NCBI GenBank assembly: GCA_015680905.1
Contig: CM027378.1
Coordinates: 89,867,501-89,931,500, forward strand
DNA length: 64,000 nucleotides
Reading direction: 5' to 3'
Source: Coptis chinensis
Lineage: Eukaryota > Streptophyta > Magnoliopsida > Ranunculales > Ranunculaceae
The position numbers and the translations under genes are program-made. The notes under the pieces were generated by a model, which had not been told where the DNA came from, ran no database searches, and worked only from the letters and a program-made list of their open reading frames with translations. Shown here one piece after another: positions 34,521 through 44,477 of the stretch (the first letter of the stretch is position 1; the number at the start of each line of letters is the position of its first letter).

Positions 34521-34534
34521 TTGTTTGGGGGTGG
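34521..34534 (+). other. Polypurine-tract-like box 2 (after first extra ORF)
   Basis: TTGTTTGGGGGTGG preceded by CCACCTTCCCGAC, as at 24,684-24,709. No LTR follows; the second leader does. Confidence 0.65.
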
Positions 34535-35150
34535 TAAGATTTATACCGAGCATAATTCGTTATATGATTATCCGCGGTAAAGTAGTCTTGAAGGAAAGGT
34601 TGATAATTTGGCCGATATCGGCATATCTATGGTTTGTGTGGTGGTAGCATGAAATGTAGGAGAGTTTAGAAGTTACTATTCTAAATCCATTATGAAAGAT
34701 ACCAGGATTTTTAGAAAATCACGAAAATGGGTTGTTTCCGTTTTCGGGTTTGGAATTTTTCTATTTCCGGAAATTGCCTTAAAACAATTTGGGAACTTGC
34801 CGATTCATTTTGGAAGCTCCAAACCTATTTAAACTCCCTTCATTTTACACTAACAAACCACACTACATCCCACCATCATCCCGCACCTTTCACTCCAAGC
34901 TTTTCCTTCGTTTTTCTCCAAATTTCTGTTTCAAAGACTTACGCTCGTCGGCCAGCGCTACCGCGCTGCATTACACTTTCCCAAATTTTAGTTAGAGAGC
35001 GACCCGCGCCCAAAACACTGTAAATTCTAAAACACACGGGAGCGACCGCGCTATGCAGCGCACCAGCGCCGCTTATCGTGGAGCGGGGAAATTCCAATTT
35101 TCAGAGGGTCATTCCAGGATTTTTTTGGAATTGTTCAAAGAGTCGTTGAG
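34535..35150 (+). promoter_or_regulatory. Second leader, upstream of second extra ORF, complete copy
   Basis: Non-coding. It carries a TATA-like CCTATTTAAACTCCC (about 34,825) followed by C/T-rich sequence and the GC-module set. Its counterpart is 39,391-39,971, where CTCTATAAATCC occupies the same place. An internal promoter for a subgenomic transcript is possible but unproven. Confidence 0.4.
34954..35070 (+). promoter_or_regulatory. GC-rich repeated leader modules upstream of second extra ORF, complete copy
   Basis: Four modules of the AGCGCNACCGCGCY type start at 34,954, 34,998, 35,041 and 35,057, with an AAAACACTGTAA linker. They match the gag leader set (26,345-26,476) in module type and linker. 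Confidence 0.55.
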
Positions 35151-36058
35151 ATGACATCTCCTTTAGTCATACCTGAACAGTCTTTCGAAGACGTGTTGGG
35201 AACCGAGACCTATGGACATTGGTTCCGACACATGATCCTACAGTTAGGATGGCGTTATCTATTGGTAAGTGATGACGATTTATATTCACCACAGCTTACT
35301 GCTTATTTCTACGACCACGTTAAATTCTATTGTAATCGGGATGGAGAACAAGAATTCTCCGTCAGAGTCGATGACACGACACATCAATTCAATAAAAATG
35401 TGGTTGCTTTAGTTTCGTGGATTACCAATACCGATCCCGTTCACACATGGGCATATATGACCGATAATGCATATCTTTATGATTATACATATTTCCATGA
35501 GTATTATGGGGAGGGTATTTCGAGTAATGGACCGGGCGATATATCATTGCCCTTGGTAGCCTTTCCTAAACGTAGGCACCACCATGTTATTCATCCCGAT
35601 GAATATTTTGGGAAAATGGCGGTTTATTTCTACAACAAACGAAGATCGGCGGTGATATTTTCCTCGCTTTAGGCGAGGGGCGTCGCCAATATGACATTCC
35701 CCGAAGTTTTAGTCGCTAGTCTTAAGAGAGCCCAAACCATGAGGCGTAAGTATCTTCTTATGCTGTGTTGGTAAGCCGCATCATCGCGTAGTTGTTTACG
35801 TGATACGTGCACAATTCACAGATTGGAAAAGGGTTGAAGTCATGAGACCCACCAATTGGGTGGTTCGCTCATTGCGAATAATGACTTGGCGGGATGGCAG
35901 GTGCAGCCTCAATTGGTCGCCTCGTACATCCCATCCGACATAATAACACTTAACCAGGTTAGCATTAGTAGATGATAAATGGCGGCAAGCTTGGCAAGTT
36001 ATAATGGGTGGCGGGGATCGCGAAGGAACCTCATCTCTTTAATGAGGAGGAGGACGTT
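35151..36058 (+). pseudogene. Second extra ORF, complete copy (frameshifted)
   Basis: MTSPLVIPEQSFEDVLGTE opens a 173-codon frame. It aligns with the host copy at 39,972 (MKSPHIIPEMSFEDLFVSD) through WFRHMILQLGW, LTAYFYDHVKFY and MTDNAYLYDYTYFHEYYGEG. A frameshift near 35,600 ends it, but later blocks remain visible, such as RRKYLLM (about 35,740) and a DDKWRQAWQVIMGG end near 36,010. The spacing I-P-x-x-S/A-F...W..L...Y...L...FY resembles the first extra ORF, suggesting an old duplication (inference). No protease, RT, signal peptide or membrane segment is seen. Function unknown. Confidence 0.6.
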
Positions 36059-37883
36059 TAAGCAGGAGATAAGTTAAGTTTTTAGTTTTGTTATTGTCTG
36101 CTTATGTCCCAAGCAAATTTAATTCTGTTAACCCCATAATGGGTGGAACTATTATAGAGTTGCGTCAGTATTTTTATTTCCTATATTAGTATGTTCTAAC
36201 CTTGTTTTGCAGATGTCCCAGAATTTCACGCGTTTCCATGGTATTTTTCTACCCTCTTTATTTAAATGCTTTGAGGACAAAACATTCTTCTTTTGGGGGG
36301 GGGGGGGGCATAGAAACACGTGTAATTAAGGCATCTGTTAGGATATAGATATGTATAATATGCATTTGTTTTCTAGTTAAAGTTTCAAAAAATTTAAAAA
36401 ATATAAATAAATAAGTTTATGCTATACACTTAGGAATATTGGTATTGTTTTCTTTCTCTATGCTCTTAACAATCTAGAAGTCTCACGTAGCTTTTGCATC
36501 AGAATAATTGTTAGAAACTTAGGTTAATATGTAGGTAATAATCTTTGCATCTATCTATAAATATATTACAAGAGTATCTATGATTGTTAGCAGTAAGTTT
36601 ATGAAATCTAGGCTAGAGTACTTATTCTACAAATCCTGTGAGAATATAGCCTAAAGCCTTATATGAGAGAAACATTTGAGAAATGACACAAGGGAGAAAT
36701 AAAATCCGGATAGAGAAATCACACGTCCACTTGCTTGATCACTATGCCATATCCTAAGCGAGAATTAGGCCCTTTTTGGATCGATATAGCAAGAAATTCA
36801 AACCTATGAATTATTTTCCACTAGTCGCCCCTCTGAGCCTTTCTTTAGCCTTCCATAAACCACAATTCCTTTACCCTGTTACAAAAAAAAAACAAACAAA
36901 ATAAAAAAATTCAACTTACCCAATCTAGAATAAGTCTGAGAATAGAATGAGTGAAGAAAGAAGAAGAGAAAAACCTGTGTAAACAAAAATTAGTAGTTGC
37001 TTCAGAAAAAGAAAAGAAGTTTCCATCCAAGGAAAAGAAAAAAAAAATAATAAAAAATAGAAATAAATAAAAACTCCAAAAAATAGAATAAAAGGGAGTC
37101 AAAAGCCAAAGAAAAGAAAAAGAAAAAAATATGGCTAAGGATGGAAACAAAGTATAGAAGCAAAAAGAAAATAACAAAGTTTTCTCTAAGTTACATAATA
37201 TAAATACTCTATTATCTCGGACTTGTCTTTTGAATATCCATTTCCTTCCTTCTTAAACCATCTCCTAATCCCCATGACACCTAATAAAGACCTCTAGCTA
37301 ATTAGGAATAGGTTAGTGTGATAGTAAGTGGTGATGATGTTTGATCGACTCCGGCTTCCTTGTTGTCATTGAGATTGTAAGGTAAAGTGTGCCCACTGCA
37401 CACCGAGTAGTAAATTAAAACTTGAGCGGAAAAAATCGAGTGGTTTTCGCCTTGACAATTATGTGAGGACCTACTTAAGGACACTATCCGAAGTTTTCAG
37501 AAACTAACACGCTAGGCATTTCATAGTATTACTCATAGTATATATATTTGTATCATAGATGATTGATTATTATGCATATATTAGTTTAGGTTTTTAACTT
37601 GGTTATTCTTATTCAGTTGCTAGTAAGATGTATAGATAGTTGGGACATGAATGAGGAAACAATAGTTTTATTTCTTAGTCGTTGTAGTATAGTTGAAGTT
37701 TGTGAGTACCTTCACTGGAAAACTCTCACGAGGCTATAACTCGTCCACTAGGGAATTCCTAGTGGTTTAAGGCCTTGTTGCATATGGTCAATGCAATCAC
37801 ACTCAGCGAAACAAGAGTAGATAGAACTCCATTTTTGGTCACTTATTCTAATTTCTCATCTTTGCTTGAGGACAAGCAAAATG
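36059..37883 (+). other. Long non-coding 3' module, complete copy
   Basis: Colinear with 40,903-42,687. Early on it has TATGTTCTAACCTTGTTTTGCAG (about 36,190-36,213), the intron-acceptor-like sequence discussed at 40,917-41,053; here the donor reads ATAAGTTAAG. Box 3 (36,291-36,310) has become a G14 run after TTGAGGACAAAACATT. The rest is AT-rich, with no ORF on the plus strand. Confidence 0.55.
36291..36310 (+). other. Polypurine-tract-like box 3, expanded to G14
   Basis: TTTT followed by 14 G and CATAGAAACACG. The host copy keeps TTTGTTTGGGGGTGGCATAG at 41,130-41,148. Confidence 0.55.
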
Positions 37884-37899
37884 CTGTTTGGGGGTGGTT
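37884..37899 (+). other. Polypurine tract of the complete element
   Basis: GCTGTTTGGGGGTGGT directly before the 3' LTR, preceded by CTTGAGGACAAGCAAA, a pairing familiar from Athila/Calypso-type elements. Confidence 0.85.
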
Positions 37900-39385
37900 T
37901 GATAAGAGCCAAAAAATGTAGTGTTAACCCTGTAACAGTCATACTTTTAGACCAATTATGTGAGTAATAATTAAGAGTTAATCCGACACGTGTTTTTATG
38001 CATTTTCAGTAAAAGTCCATTATGTGTAGAAATGTGCCACTTTAGCGAGATAAAGGAGCAAAGGTTGGTTGCTAAGGAGTTCTATGATTAAAGGCCAAGA
38101 TTCAAGAAGACAAAGCCTCTGTAAAAAGCCCGGTCAAAAGATGAAGAGTCAAGGTCCACGCGTGCGTAAAACAAAGGCACAAAGTCAACATAACTTCCGA
38201 AGACCATATCTTTGGACTCAGACCTCGGAATTGGGCCTACCTTATGTCAAAACGACCGGATCGGAAAGAGAGTTCCAATGGTCTAAGCCTTGATCCAATC
38301 AGAGGAGAAAAAGTGGACGAAAAGTCTGTTGAAGCCAACTATAGCTGAAGAGGTCTTTTTGAACTGAAAGTATTGGGTTTTGGGCCTGATTCTCTGGCCC
38401 AAAACATGGCTCCAAGCCCATGCACGATTTTTGGATCTGAAAGTATAAAAACCAAAGCTTAGCTCTTTGTTAATGGTAGCTAGTTAGACCTAAAACAATA
38501 TAGATAATTCTAGATCTAGTTTCCAGTATTTTAATTAAGTTTTAGTTCCATTTTCAATTCTTGTTTTAGATTAAGTCTTTGAATCATTGTTCTTGATTGA
38601 TTAGATAAATAAAATAGTTATTTTGTCAATTTCGATTTTTGTCATCTCAATTTATAGATCTAGTTTTAATTTTTGTTGATTATCATTTCGTAGTTTAAGT
38701 AGATTAAAACATTGTTGGTTAATTTAGTTAAGTTAGAATTTTAATATGATGTGTAGTTATAATTCAATGGGAAATGATGGTTTGATGACTCAAGGCTAAA
38801 ACCTCCATTAGAGGGGTTGATGAAGCCTTGATGAAAACTTAGTGGTATAGTGTAGAAGCATTGTAGAATATATTCCAATCTAGAAGGTCGTGTGATTAAG
38901 CCATGAGAATGGGTGGGCGACCTCACATGCTAGTTAGTATTAGGTAGAAATGTCATGAACACTAGGGATTAGAACTCGAATTTCTTGCGTGAAGAACGTA
39001 AGAATCGAGATATAAGAATCTATGCTAGGTTATTAAGTTGGATTCGAGGTGGATTCGATTCCCCTCTAATCCTTTATCTAGATTAAAAAACAATCATATT
39101 TCCATAGCATTCGTAGTTAAATTCAACATAATCAATTTCATATAGGTATCGTAGTATAACACCCTTCGTAAAGCTCTCATTAGACTTAAGACCGACTAAT
39201 TAGACTAGAAAACATTCCATGCTAGAGCACTAGGAGTGGAACGAATTTGTTACTCCACTCTATCTCGATAGAATTGAGAGTAGAAACTTTGATAAACATA
39301 TACGATCTTACGATAGTTTTAGTTTACTTACGTTTTGAGTTCATCGTTCATTTCGTAGGTAAACTATTCATTTTATGTTTTATCA
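37900..39385 (+). repeat. 3' LTR of the complete Athila-type element (1,486 bp)
   Basis: TGATAAGAGCC...TTTTATCA, nearly identical to 24,711-26,193 and flanked on the right by GTGAC. Confidence 0.92.
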
Positions 39386-39390
39386 GTGAC
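39386..39390 (+). repeat. Target site duplication GTGAC (right)
   Basis: Directly follows the LTR end TATCA. Matches 24,706-24,710. Confidence 0.9.
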
Positions 39391-39971
39391 ATTAATTGTT
39401 TAGCATTGTATTTTACTCTATCCACCGTTTTGGAAGTTATTATTGCAAGATTGTGAGAATATTAATTATGTGAGAATATTGCTAATTTGGTGTAGCTAGA
39501 ATTAACTAGTGTTATTTGGTGCAATCTCAAAGAGTAGTGATTAGATAATTGCTATTTTAATTCCAGCCAAAAAGCTATTGGTTTGGTTTTGGAGTATGCA
39601 TCTGGTCTATTTTTATTTTGGATTTAGAAATATTTTTTTTCCATCATGTTACCTTAACTAGTTGGGCAACTTGTGGAACTAAGAAACTAGTTCTCTATAA
39701 ATCCTTGGTTCACTCTAAACTTAAAACCACACCTCTCACTTTTATCTTCACTTCACTTCAGAGCACTTCTGGTACACAGAGCACGCACGCCCCTATTTTG
39801 CCTAAAGTTTGAGCACGCCCGCCCTCAAAACACTAGAACTCTCGTCAAGAAAGAGCGCGACCGCGCTCTTCCACAGGCAAGTTTGAGCGCCCCCGCGCCC
39901 TTCACCTCCGCAGCCACTTCCAGTTCTGATTTTTTATAGGTTCTTCCGAGGTTGTTTCCAATAGTTCTAGA
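39391..39971 (+). promoter_or_regulatory. Second leader, upstream of second extra ORF, host element
   Basis: Non-coding. A TATA-like CTCTATAAATCC (39,693-39,704) lies ~270 bases before the ORF start, followed by a C/T-rich stretch and the GC modules. Confidence 0.4.
39779..39900 (+). promoter_or_regulatory. GC-rich repeated leader modules upstream of second extra ORF, host element
   Basis: Four modules start at 39,779, 39,811, 39,853 and 39,885 (spacing 32, 42, 32), such as GAGCGCGACCGCGCT, with a CAAAACACTAGAACT linker as in the complete copy. Confidence 0.55.
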
Positions 39972-40902
39972 GTGTGTTTGTTTGATATGAAGTCTCCTCA
40001 TATCATACCGGAGATGTCCTTCGAAGATTTGTTCGTGAGTGACACATATGGATCTTGGTTCCGCGACGTGATTATACAGGCGGGATGGCAGCCTCTAATG
40101 GTATGTTCTGATGAACTATATTCTCATGCACTTACAACTTATTTTTATGAGCATTGTAAGTTTTTTGAAATACCGGATGGAGAGCAAGTGTTCTCTGTCA
40201 CCATTGGCGGAAACAATGGACTTAACCAAGTTCTTGTTGGATTTTGTTCTTGGACTATTTATGCCTGCTGAAATCCAAAACTCATGGGGCTATTGGGTAG
40301 ATAATATGTATGTCTACAACTATGAGTTTTTGCATGAGGCTTATGGGGCAGGGATTTTTTGTGTCGAGGACCAAGGGCAATATAACGTAGCCCTTGGTAG
40401 CTTGTCCCTTAACGTGGGCACTGTTATGTTCTTTATAATGCTAAATATCTTAGGGGAATGGCGTTTTTCTTCTGCGAATGACGCCACTTGTAGCGTCTTC
40501 CTTGCTCTAGCTATGGGACGTATGCTCTATGACCTTCCCCGGACCTTAGTTTCTAGTTTAGCACGAGCCCATAGTATGAGGCATAAGTATCTTCTTATGT
40601 CTGTCTTAGTTTGTCGAATAATGCTATGTTTCTTTCCTGATTTTTGTGCCCGTTTCACGGATTGGGCTGGGGTTGACATTGTGAGACCCATCAACTGCAT
40701 TATACGCTCATTCCGTGCAATGACTTGGCAGGGGTGGATGCTACAACCTAATTGGGTTTCCCCTTACACCCCATCCGACCAAGTGGCACTTAACAGGTTA
40801 GCAATTGTAGATGATAAATGGCGAAAGGCCTGACAAATTATCATGGCATGGCAGGATGCCAAGGAACCTCAATTCTTTATAGAAGAGGAGGATAACGTTT
40901 AA
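39972..40902 (+). pseudogene. Second extra ORF, host element; one frameshift and one nonsense codon
   Basis: The best preserved second ORF, about 310 codons. Frame 1 runs 39,972-40,268 (MKSPHIIPEMSFEDLF, WFRDVIIQAGWQPLMV, LTTYFYEHCKFFE). A frameshift near 40,268 leads to EIQNSWGYWVDNMYVYNYEF, LARAHSMRHKYLLM, DWAGVDIVRPINCI and VDDKWRKA. The TGA at 40,831-40,833 replaces a Trp seen in the relative; the frame then runs to TAA at 40,900-40,902 with an acidic end EEEDNV. The hydrophobic middle (SLNVGTVMFFIMLNIL) could be buried or membrane-associated, but this is weak. No known family beyond likely ATHILA ORF-1-type relatives. Confidence 0.65.
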
Positions 40903-40916
40903 ATGCTGGATATGAG

Positions 40917-41053
40917 GTAAGTTTTACTTTTTGTTAGTGTCTGCTTATGTCCCAAGCAATTTAATTTTTGTTATCCCCATAATGGGTGGAACTCATATCA
41001 AGTTGTGTCTGTTTTTATTATCTATATTAGTATGTTCTAAATTTGTTTTGCAG
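40917..41053 (+). other. Candidate spliceosomal intron just after second extra ORF
   Basis: Donor AG|GTAAGT at 40,915-40,922 and acceptor TTTGTTTTGCAG|GTG ending at 41,053, 137 bp apart, T-rich between. The relative keeps the acceptor but has AT in place of donor GT. It lies downstream of the stop, so splicing would affect the 3' untranslated region. Confidence 0.35.
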
Positions 41054-42687
41054 GTGTTCTTAACTTTTCACATATTTCCATGGTATTTCCTTCTCTTCTT
41101 ATTTCTATACTTTGAGGACAAAACATGTTTTTGTTTGGGGGTGGCATAGAAACACGCGTAATTTAAGGCACCTATTAGGATAATACATGTATAATATGCA
41201 CTTGTTTTCTAGTAAAAAAATTCAAAAAATATAAAAAAATTTTATGTTATACACTTAGGAATATTGGTATTGTTTCTTTCTCCATGATGATATTAATCTA
41301 GAAGTTTCATGTTAGCTCTTAAATTAGAATATTTTTTAGAAATTTAGGTTAATATGTAGGTAATAATCATTGCATCTTTCTATAAATATATTGCACGAGT
41401 ATCTATGATTGTTTGGCAGTAAGTTTCTGAAATCTAGGCTAGAGTACTATTCTACAAATCCAGTGAGAATATAGCCTAAAGCCTTATATGAGTGAAATTT
41501 TTGAGAAATGATACAAGGGAGAAGTAAATTCCGAATAGAAAAATCACACGTCCACTTACTTGATCACTATACCATATCTTAAGTGAGAATTTAGGCATTT
41601 TTTGGATTGATATAGCCAGAAATTCAAACCTTATGAAATTATTTTCTGCTAGTCGCCCCTCTAAGCCTTTCTTTAGCCTTTCATAAACCGCAAATCCTTT
41701 ACCCTTTTACAAAACAAAATAAAAACAAAAATCAGCCTACCCATTTTTGAATGAGTCTGAGAATAGAGATGAAATGAAGAATAGAAAAGAGAAAGACCTG
41801 TGAAACCAAGAATTTGTTAGTTGCTTTAAATAAGAAAATGAAATTTCCATCCAAAGAAAAGAAAAATAAAATAAAATAAAAAGTTATAACTCCAACAATA
41901 TAATAAAAGGAGTCAAAAGCCAAAAGAAAAATAAAAAAATGGCTAAGGATGGAAACAAAGTATAGAAGCAAAGTAAGAAAAAGGTTTTCTCTAGTTACAT
42001 AATATGAAGACTCTATTATCTCAGATTTGTCCTTTTTGAATACCTATTTCCTTCATTCTTAAACCATCTCCTAATCTCCGCAACACCTAATAAAGACCTC
42101 TAGCTCAATTAAGGAATATGTTAGTGTGATAGTAAGTGGCAGATGTGTTTGATCGACTTCGGCTTCCTTGTGAGTCATTGAGATTGTAAGGTAAAGTGTG
42201 TCGACTGCGCACTGGAGTGAGCGAAACTTGAGTGAAAAAATCAGAGTGTTTTTGTCTTGACATATATGTGAGGACCTATTTAAGGACGCTATTCCAAAGT
42301 TTCAGAAATGGACCCGTTATTGTATTTCATAGCATAGTTCATTATATATATGTTTATCCGTAGATGATTGATTATTATGCACGTATTAGCTTAGATTTCG
42401 AATTGATTATTTTGTATTAATCGCTAGTGAGATGTATAGATATTTGAGAATAAAGTAGGAAACAGTAATTTAATTTCTTAGTCGTTGTAGTATAGATGAA
42501 GTTTGTGAGTACCTTCTGTGGAAAACTCTCACGAGGCTATAACTCGTCCACTAGGGAATTCCTAGTGGTTTAAGGTCTTATTGCGTATGGTCAATGCAAT
42601 CGCACTCGGTGAAATAAGATTAGTTAGAACTTTATTTTTAGTTACTTATATTAATTTCTCATATTTGCTTGAGGACAAACAAAATGT
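41054..42687 (+). other. Long non-coding 3' module, host element
   Basis: AT-rich, no plus-strand ORF. Contains TTTGAGGACAAAACATG and box 3 (41,130-41,144). It aligns with 36,214-37,883. Confidence 0.55.
41130..41144 (+). other. Polypurine-tract-like box 3, host element
   Basis: TTTGTTTGGGGGTGG preceded by TTGAGGACAA, a near copy of the terminal polypurine region 1.55 kb downstream. Confidence 0.6.
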
Positions 42688-42702
42688 TGTTTGGGGGTGG
42701 TT
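42688..42702 (+). other. Polypurine tract of the host element
   Basis: TGTTTGGGGGTGGT directly before the LTR start TGATAAGAGCC, preceded by CTTGAGGACAAACAAAA. Confidence 0.85.
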
Positions 42703-44092
42703 TGATAAGAGCCTAAAACTGTAGTTTTAACCTCTTAATAATATTACATTTAGACTAATTATGTGTATAATAAATAAGAGTTAGTATTGTTTACGTGCTT
42801 TTGTGTATTTCAAGTATTGGAGACCGATATGTGAAGAAATATGTCACTTTTGCGAGATAAAGAAGCAAAGATTGGTTGCTAAGAAGTTCTATGATTAAAG
42901 GCCAAGATTCAAGGAGAAAAAACCATTTTAAAGCCCAGTCAAAGCTGAAAAGTCAAAGTCAACACGGGTAGAAATAGAGTAGAAAAGTCATCAGAACTTC
43001 CGCAGGCCGTATCTTTGGACTCAGACCTCGGAATTGGGTCTACTACATGTCAAAACGACCAATTCAAAAAGAGCTTTCTAATAGTCTAATCCTTGACCTA
43101 ATAAGAGGAGTAGAAGTGGACAAAAAGTCTGTTGCAGTAATTTATAGTAGAGAATCCCTTTTTGGACATATGTAATTAGGTTTTGGGCTTGATTTCATGG
43201 CCCAAAACATGGCTCCAAAGCCCATGTACGAAATTGTAGACTTTGCTCTCTCCTATATAAAGAGGACTAAGGCCAAACTCCTAGAAGAACCTAGAATACT
43301 TAGATTAGAACTTAGTGATTAATTCATAAACTTAGTTTAGACCTAGGTTTTAATTCATATAACTCTTTCATTAGTTTTAAGTTAGTTGATTATTCAATAT
43401 TTAGTCTTTAATATAGTTTTAATTCTTAAACTCTATTCCATTAGATTAATAAATTAAAATCTAAGTTATTGTTCTTCATTATGTCTTCTTCTTATTTATC
43501 TATTAATGATAGTCTAATAACTTCTAGCTAAACCTCTATTAGAGGGGTTTGATGAAGTTTTAATAAAGACTTGATGTGTTAGTTAGAATTATTACATTTA
43601 AGAGTTCATTCTAGTAGGTTAGTTAATTCGCCATAATAATGGGTTGAACTTTCTCACATGCTAATTATTAGTTGGTAGAGATTGCTATGAATAATTAGGG
43701 ATCAATTACTTAATCTTTATTGGTTAGGATTGCAATAATCTACACTAGCATATTAGGAATTTATCTAAGTGGAATCAAATCCCCCTGATCCCTTCTCCAT
43801 ATTCACATCTTATTATTTAATTGTCATAGTATAAGTTAAAACATTTTAATTAGTTCAATCACCATATTAGTATAATCACAATCCATTACTCTCATTCATT
43901 TTGTTAGAATCGATTAAACTAACGAAACTTACGTCTAAATAAGCTAAGAGTGGAACGAATTCTCTACTCCATATATTGCATGATAATCGAGAGTAGATAA
44001 CTTTGATCATAAAGTAGTAAATAGCTTTAGTTTTACTTATTCATAGCATAACTAGTTAAGAGTAGGTAAAACTATTGTTTTACGGTTTATCA
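42703..44092 (+). repeat. 3' LTR of the host element (1,390 bp)
   Basis: TGATAAGAGCCTAAAACTG...TTTATCA. Clearly related to but more diverged than the two LTRs of the nested copy. TATA box CCTATATAAAG lies near 43,252. The bases after it, CGTAT (44,093-44,097), are the expected target duplication; the partner is lost with the 5' end. Confidence 0.88.
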
Positions 44093-44318
44093 CGTATATA
44101 CATCAAACAACATATATTTATTTCATAATGAAAGAGCAACAAAATGTACCATATCAGTAGAGAATTCCATTGTCAAATCAACATCTATATATTGGTTCAT
44201 TATGTTGTAAACTTTCGTTTGGTACATCTTATAACAAACATTATAATTAAAATGCAGTTGCGTTAGACAAAAATGGATAACGAGTTAGGTTTAATAAAAA
44301 GCCAATACTCAGATTTAC

Positions 44319-44463
44319 CTGTAGAACTTCTTCCATGCTAAATGATATTGGTTCGACATTTACAGTCGAGACTTCACTAATTATTTGACTACCAACAGTA
44401 AATGGAAAATGTTGCATCATCTCAACACTATCTTTCATAATTTTTTCGGTATTGTCTTCCATT
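44319..44463 (-). pseudogene. Candidate first exon of an unrecognised gene
   Basis: On the minus strand an ATG in a good context (ATAATGGAAG) follows a leader containing ACCCTAACTAAAC. It opens 48 codons (MEDNTEKIMKDSVEMMQ...ISFSMEEVLQ) ending exactly at CAG|GTAAAT, a consensus donor (44,313-44,320). Downstream exons are not visible before the Athila LTR at 44,092, so the gene is probably truncated. Acidic and short, no domain recognised. Confidence 0.3.
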
Positions 44464-44477
44464 ATAAATCCAAACAA

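Larger units (their letters stand above)
24711..39385 (+). mobile_element. Complete Athila-type retrotransposon, 14,675 bp, nested in a relative
   Basis: Two near-identical LTRs (24,711-26,193 and 37,900-39,385, both TGATAAGAGCC...TTTTATCA) are flanked by GTGAC on both sides. Inside, in order: tRNA-Asp-type primer site, GC-rich leader, gag, protease, RT, RNase H, integrase, first extra ORF, second GC-rich leader, second extra ORF, long non-coding stretch, polypurine tract. The DLGAS protease and FMDD RT box place it in the Athila lineage. All coding parts have frameshifts or stops. LTR similarity is high by eye, so insertion is fairly recent. Confidence 0.9.
39391..44092 (+). mobile_element. 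Host Athila-type element, right part
   Basis: Continues the host element after the nested insertion: second leader, second extra ORF, non-coding module, polypurine tract and 3' LTR. The order matches 34,535-39,385 of the complete copy. The join 24,710/39,391 restores the expected order box 2 then second leader. Confidence 0.8.

Noticed and set aside
36911-37177. Phe/Ser-rich minus-strand ORF (and its counterpart at 41,732-41,971) as a membrane protein
   Set aside because: It is the complement of an A-rich, AAAGAAAA-type tract in the non-coding 3' module; hydrophobicity follows from poly-T codons.
16410-44092. Four tandem Athila elements sharing LTRs (LTR at 24,711 as 3' LTR of the left unit)
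   Set aside because: GTGAC on both outer sides of 24,711-39,385 and the colinearity of the rejoined host show one nested insertion.
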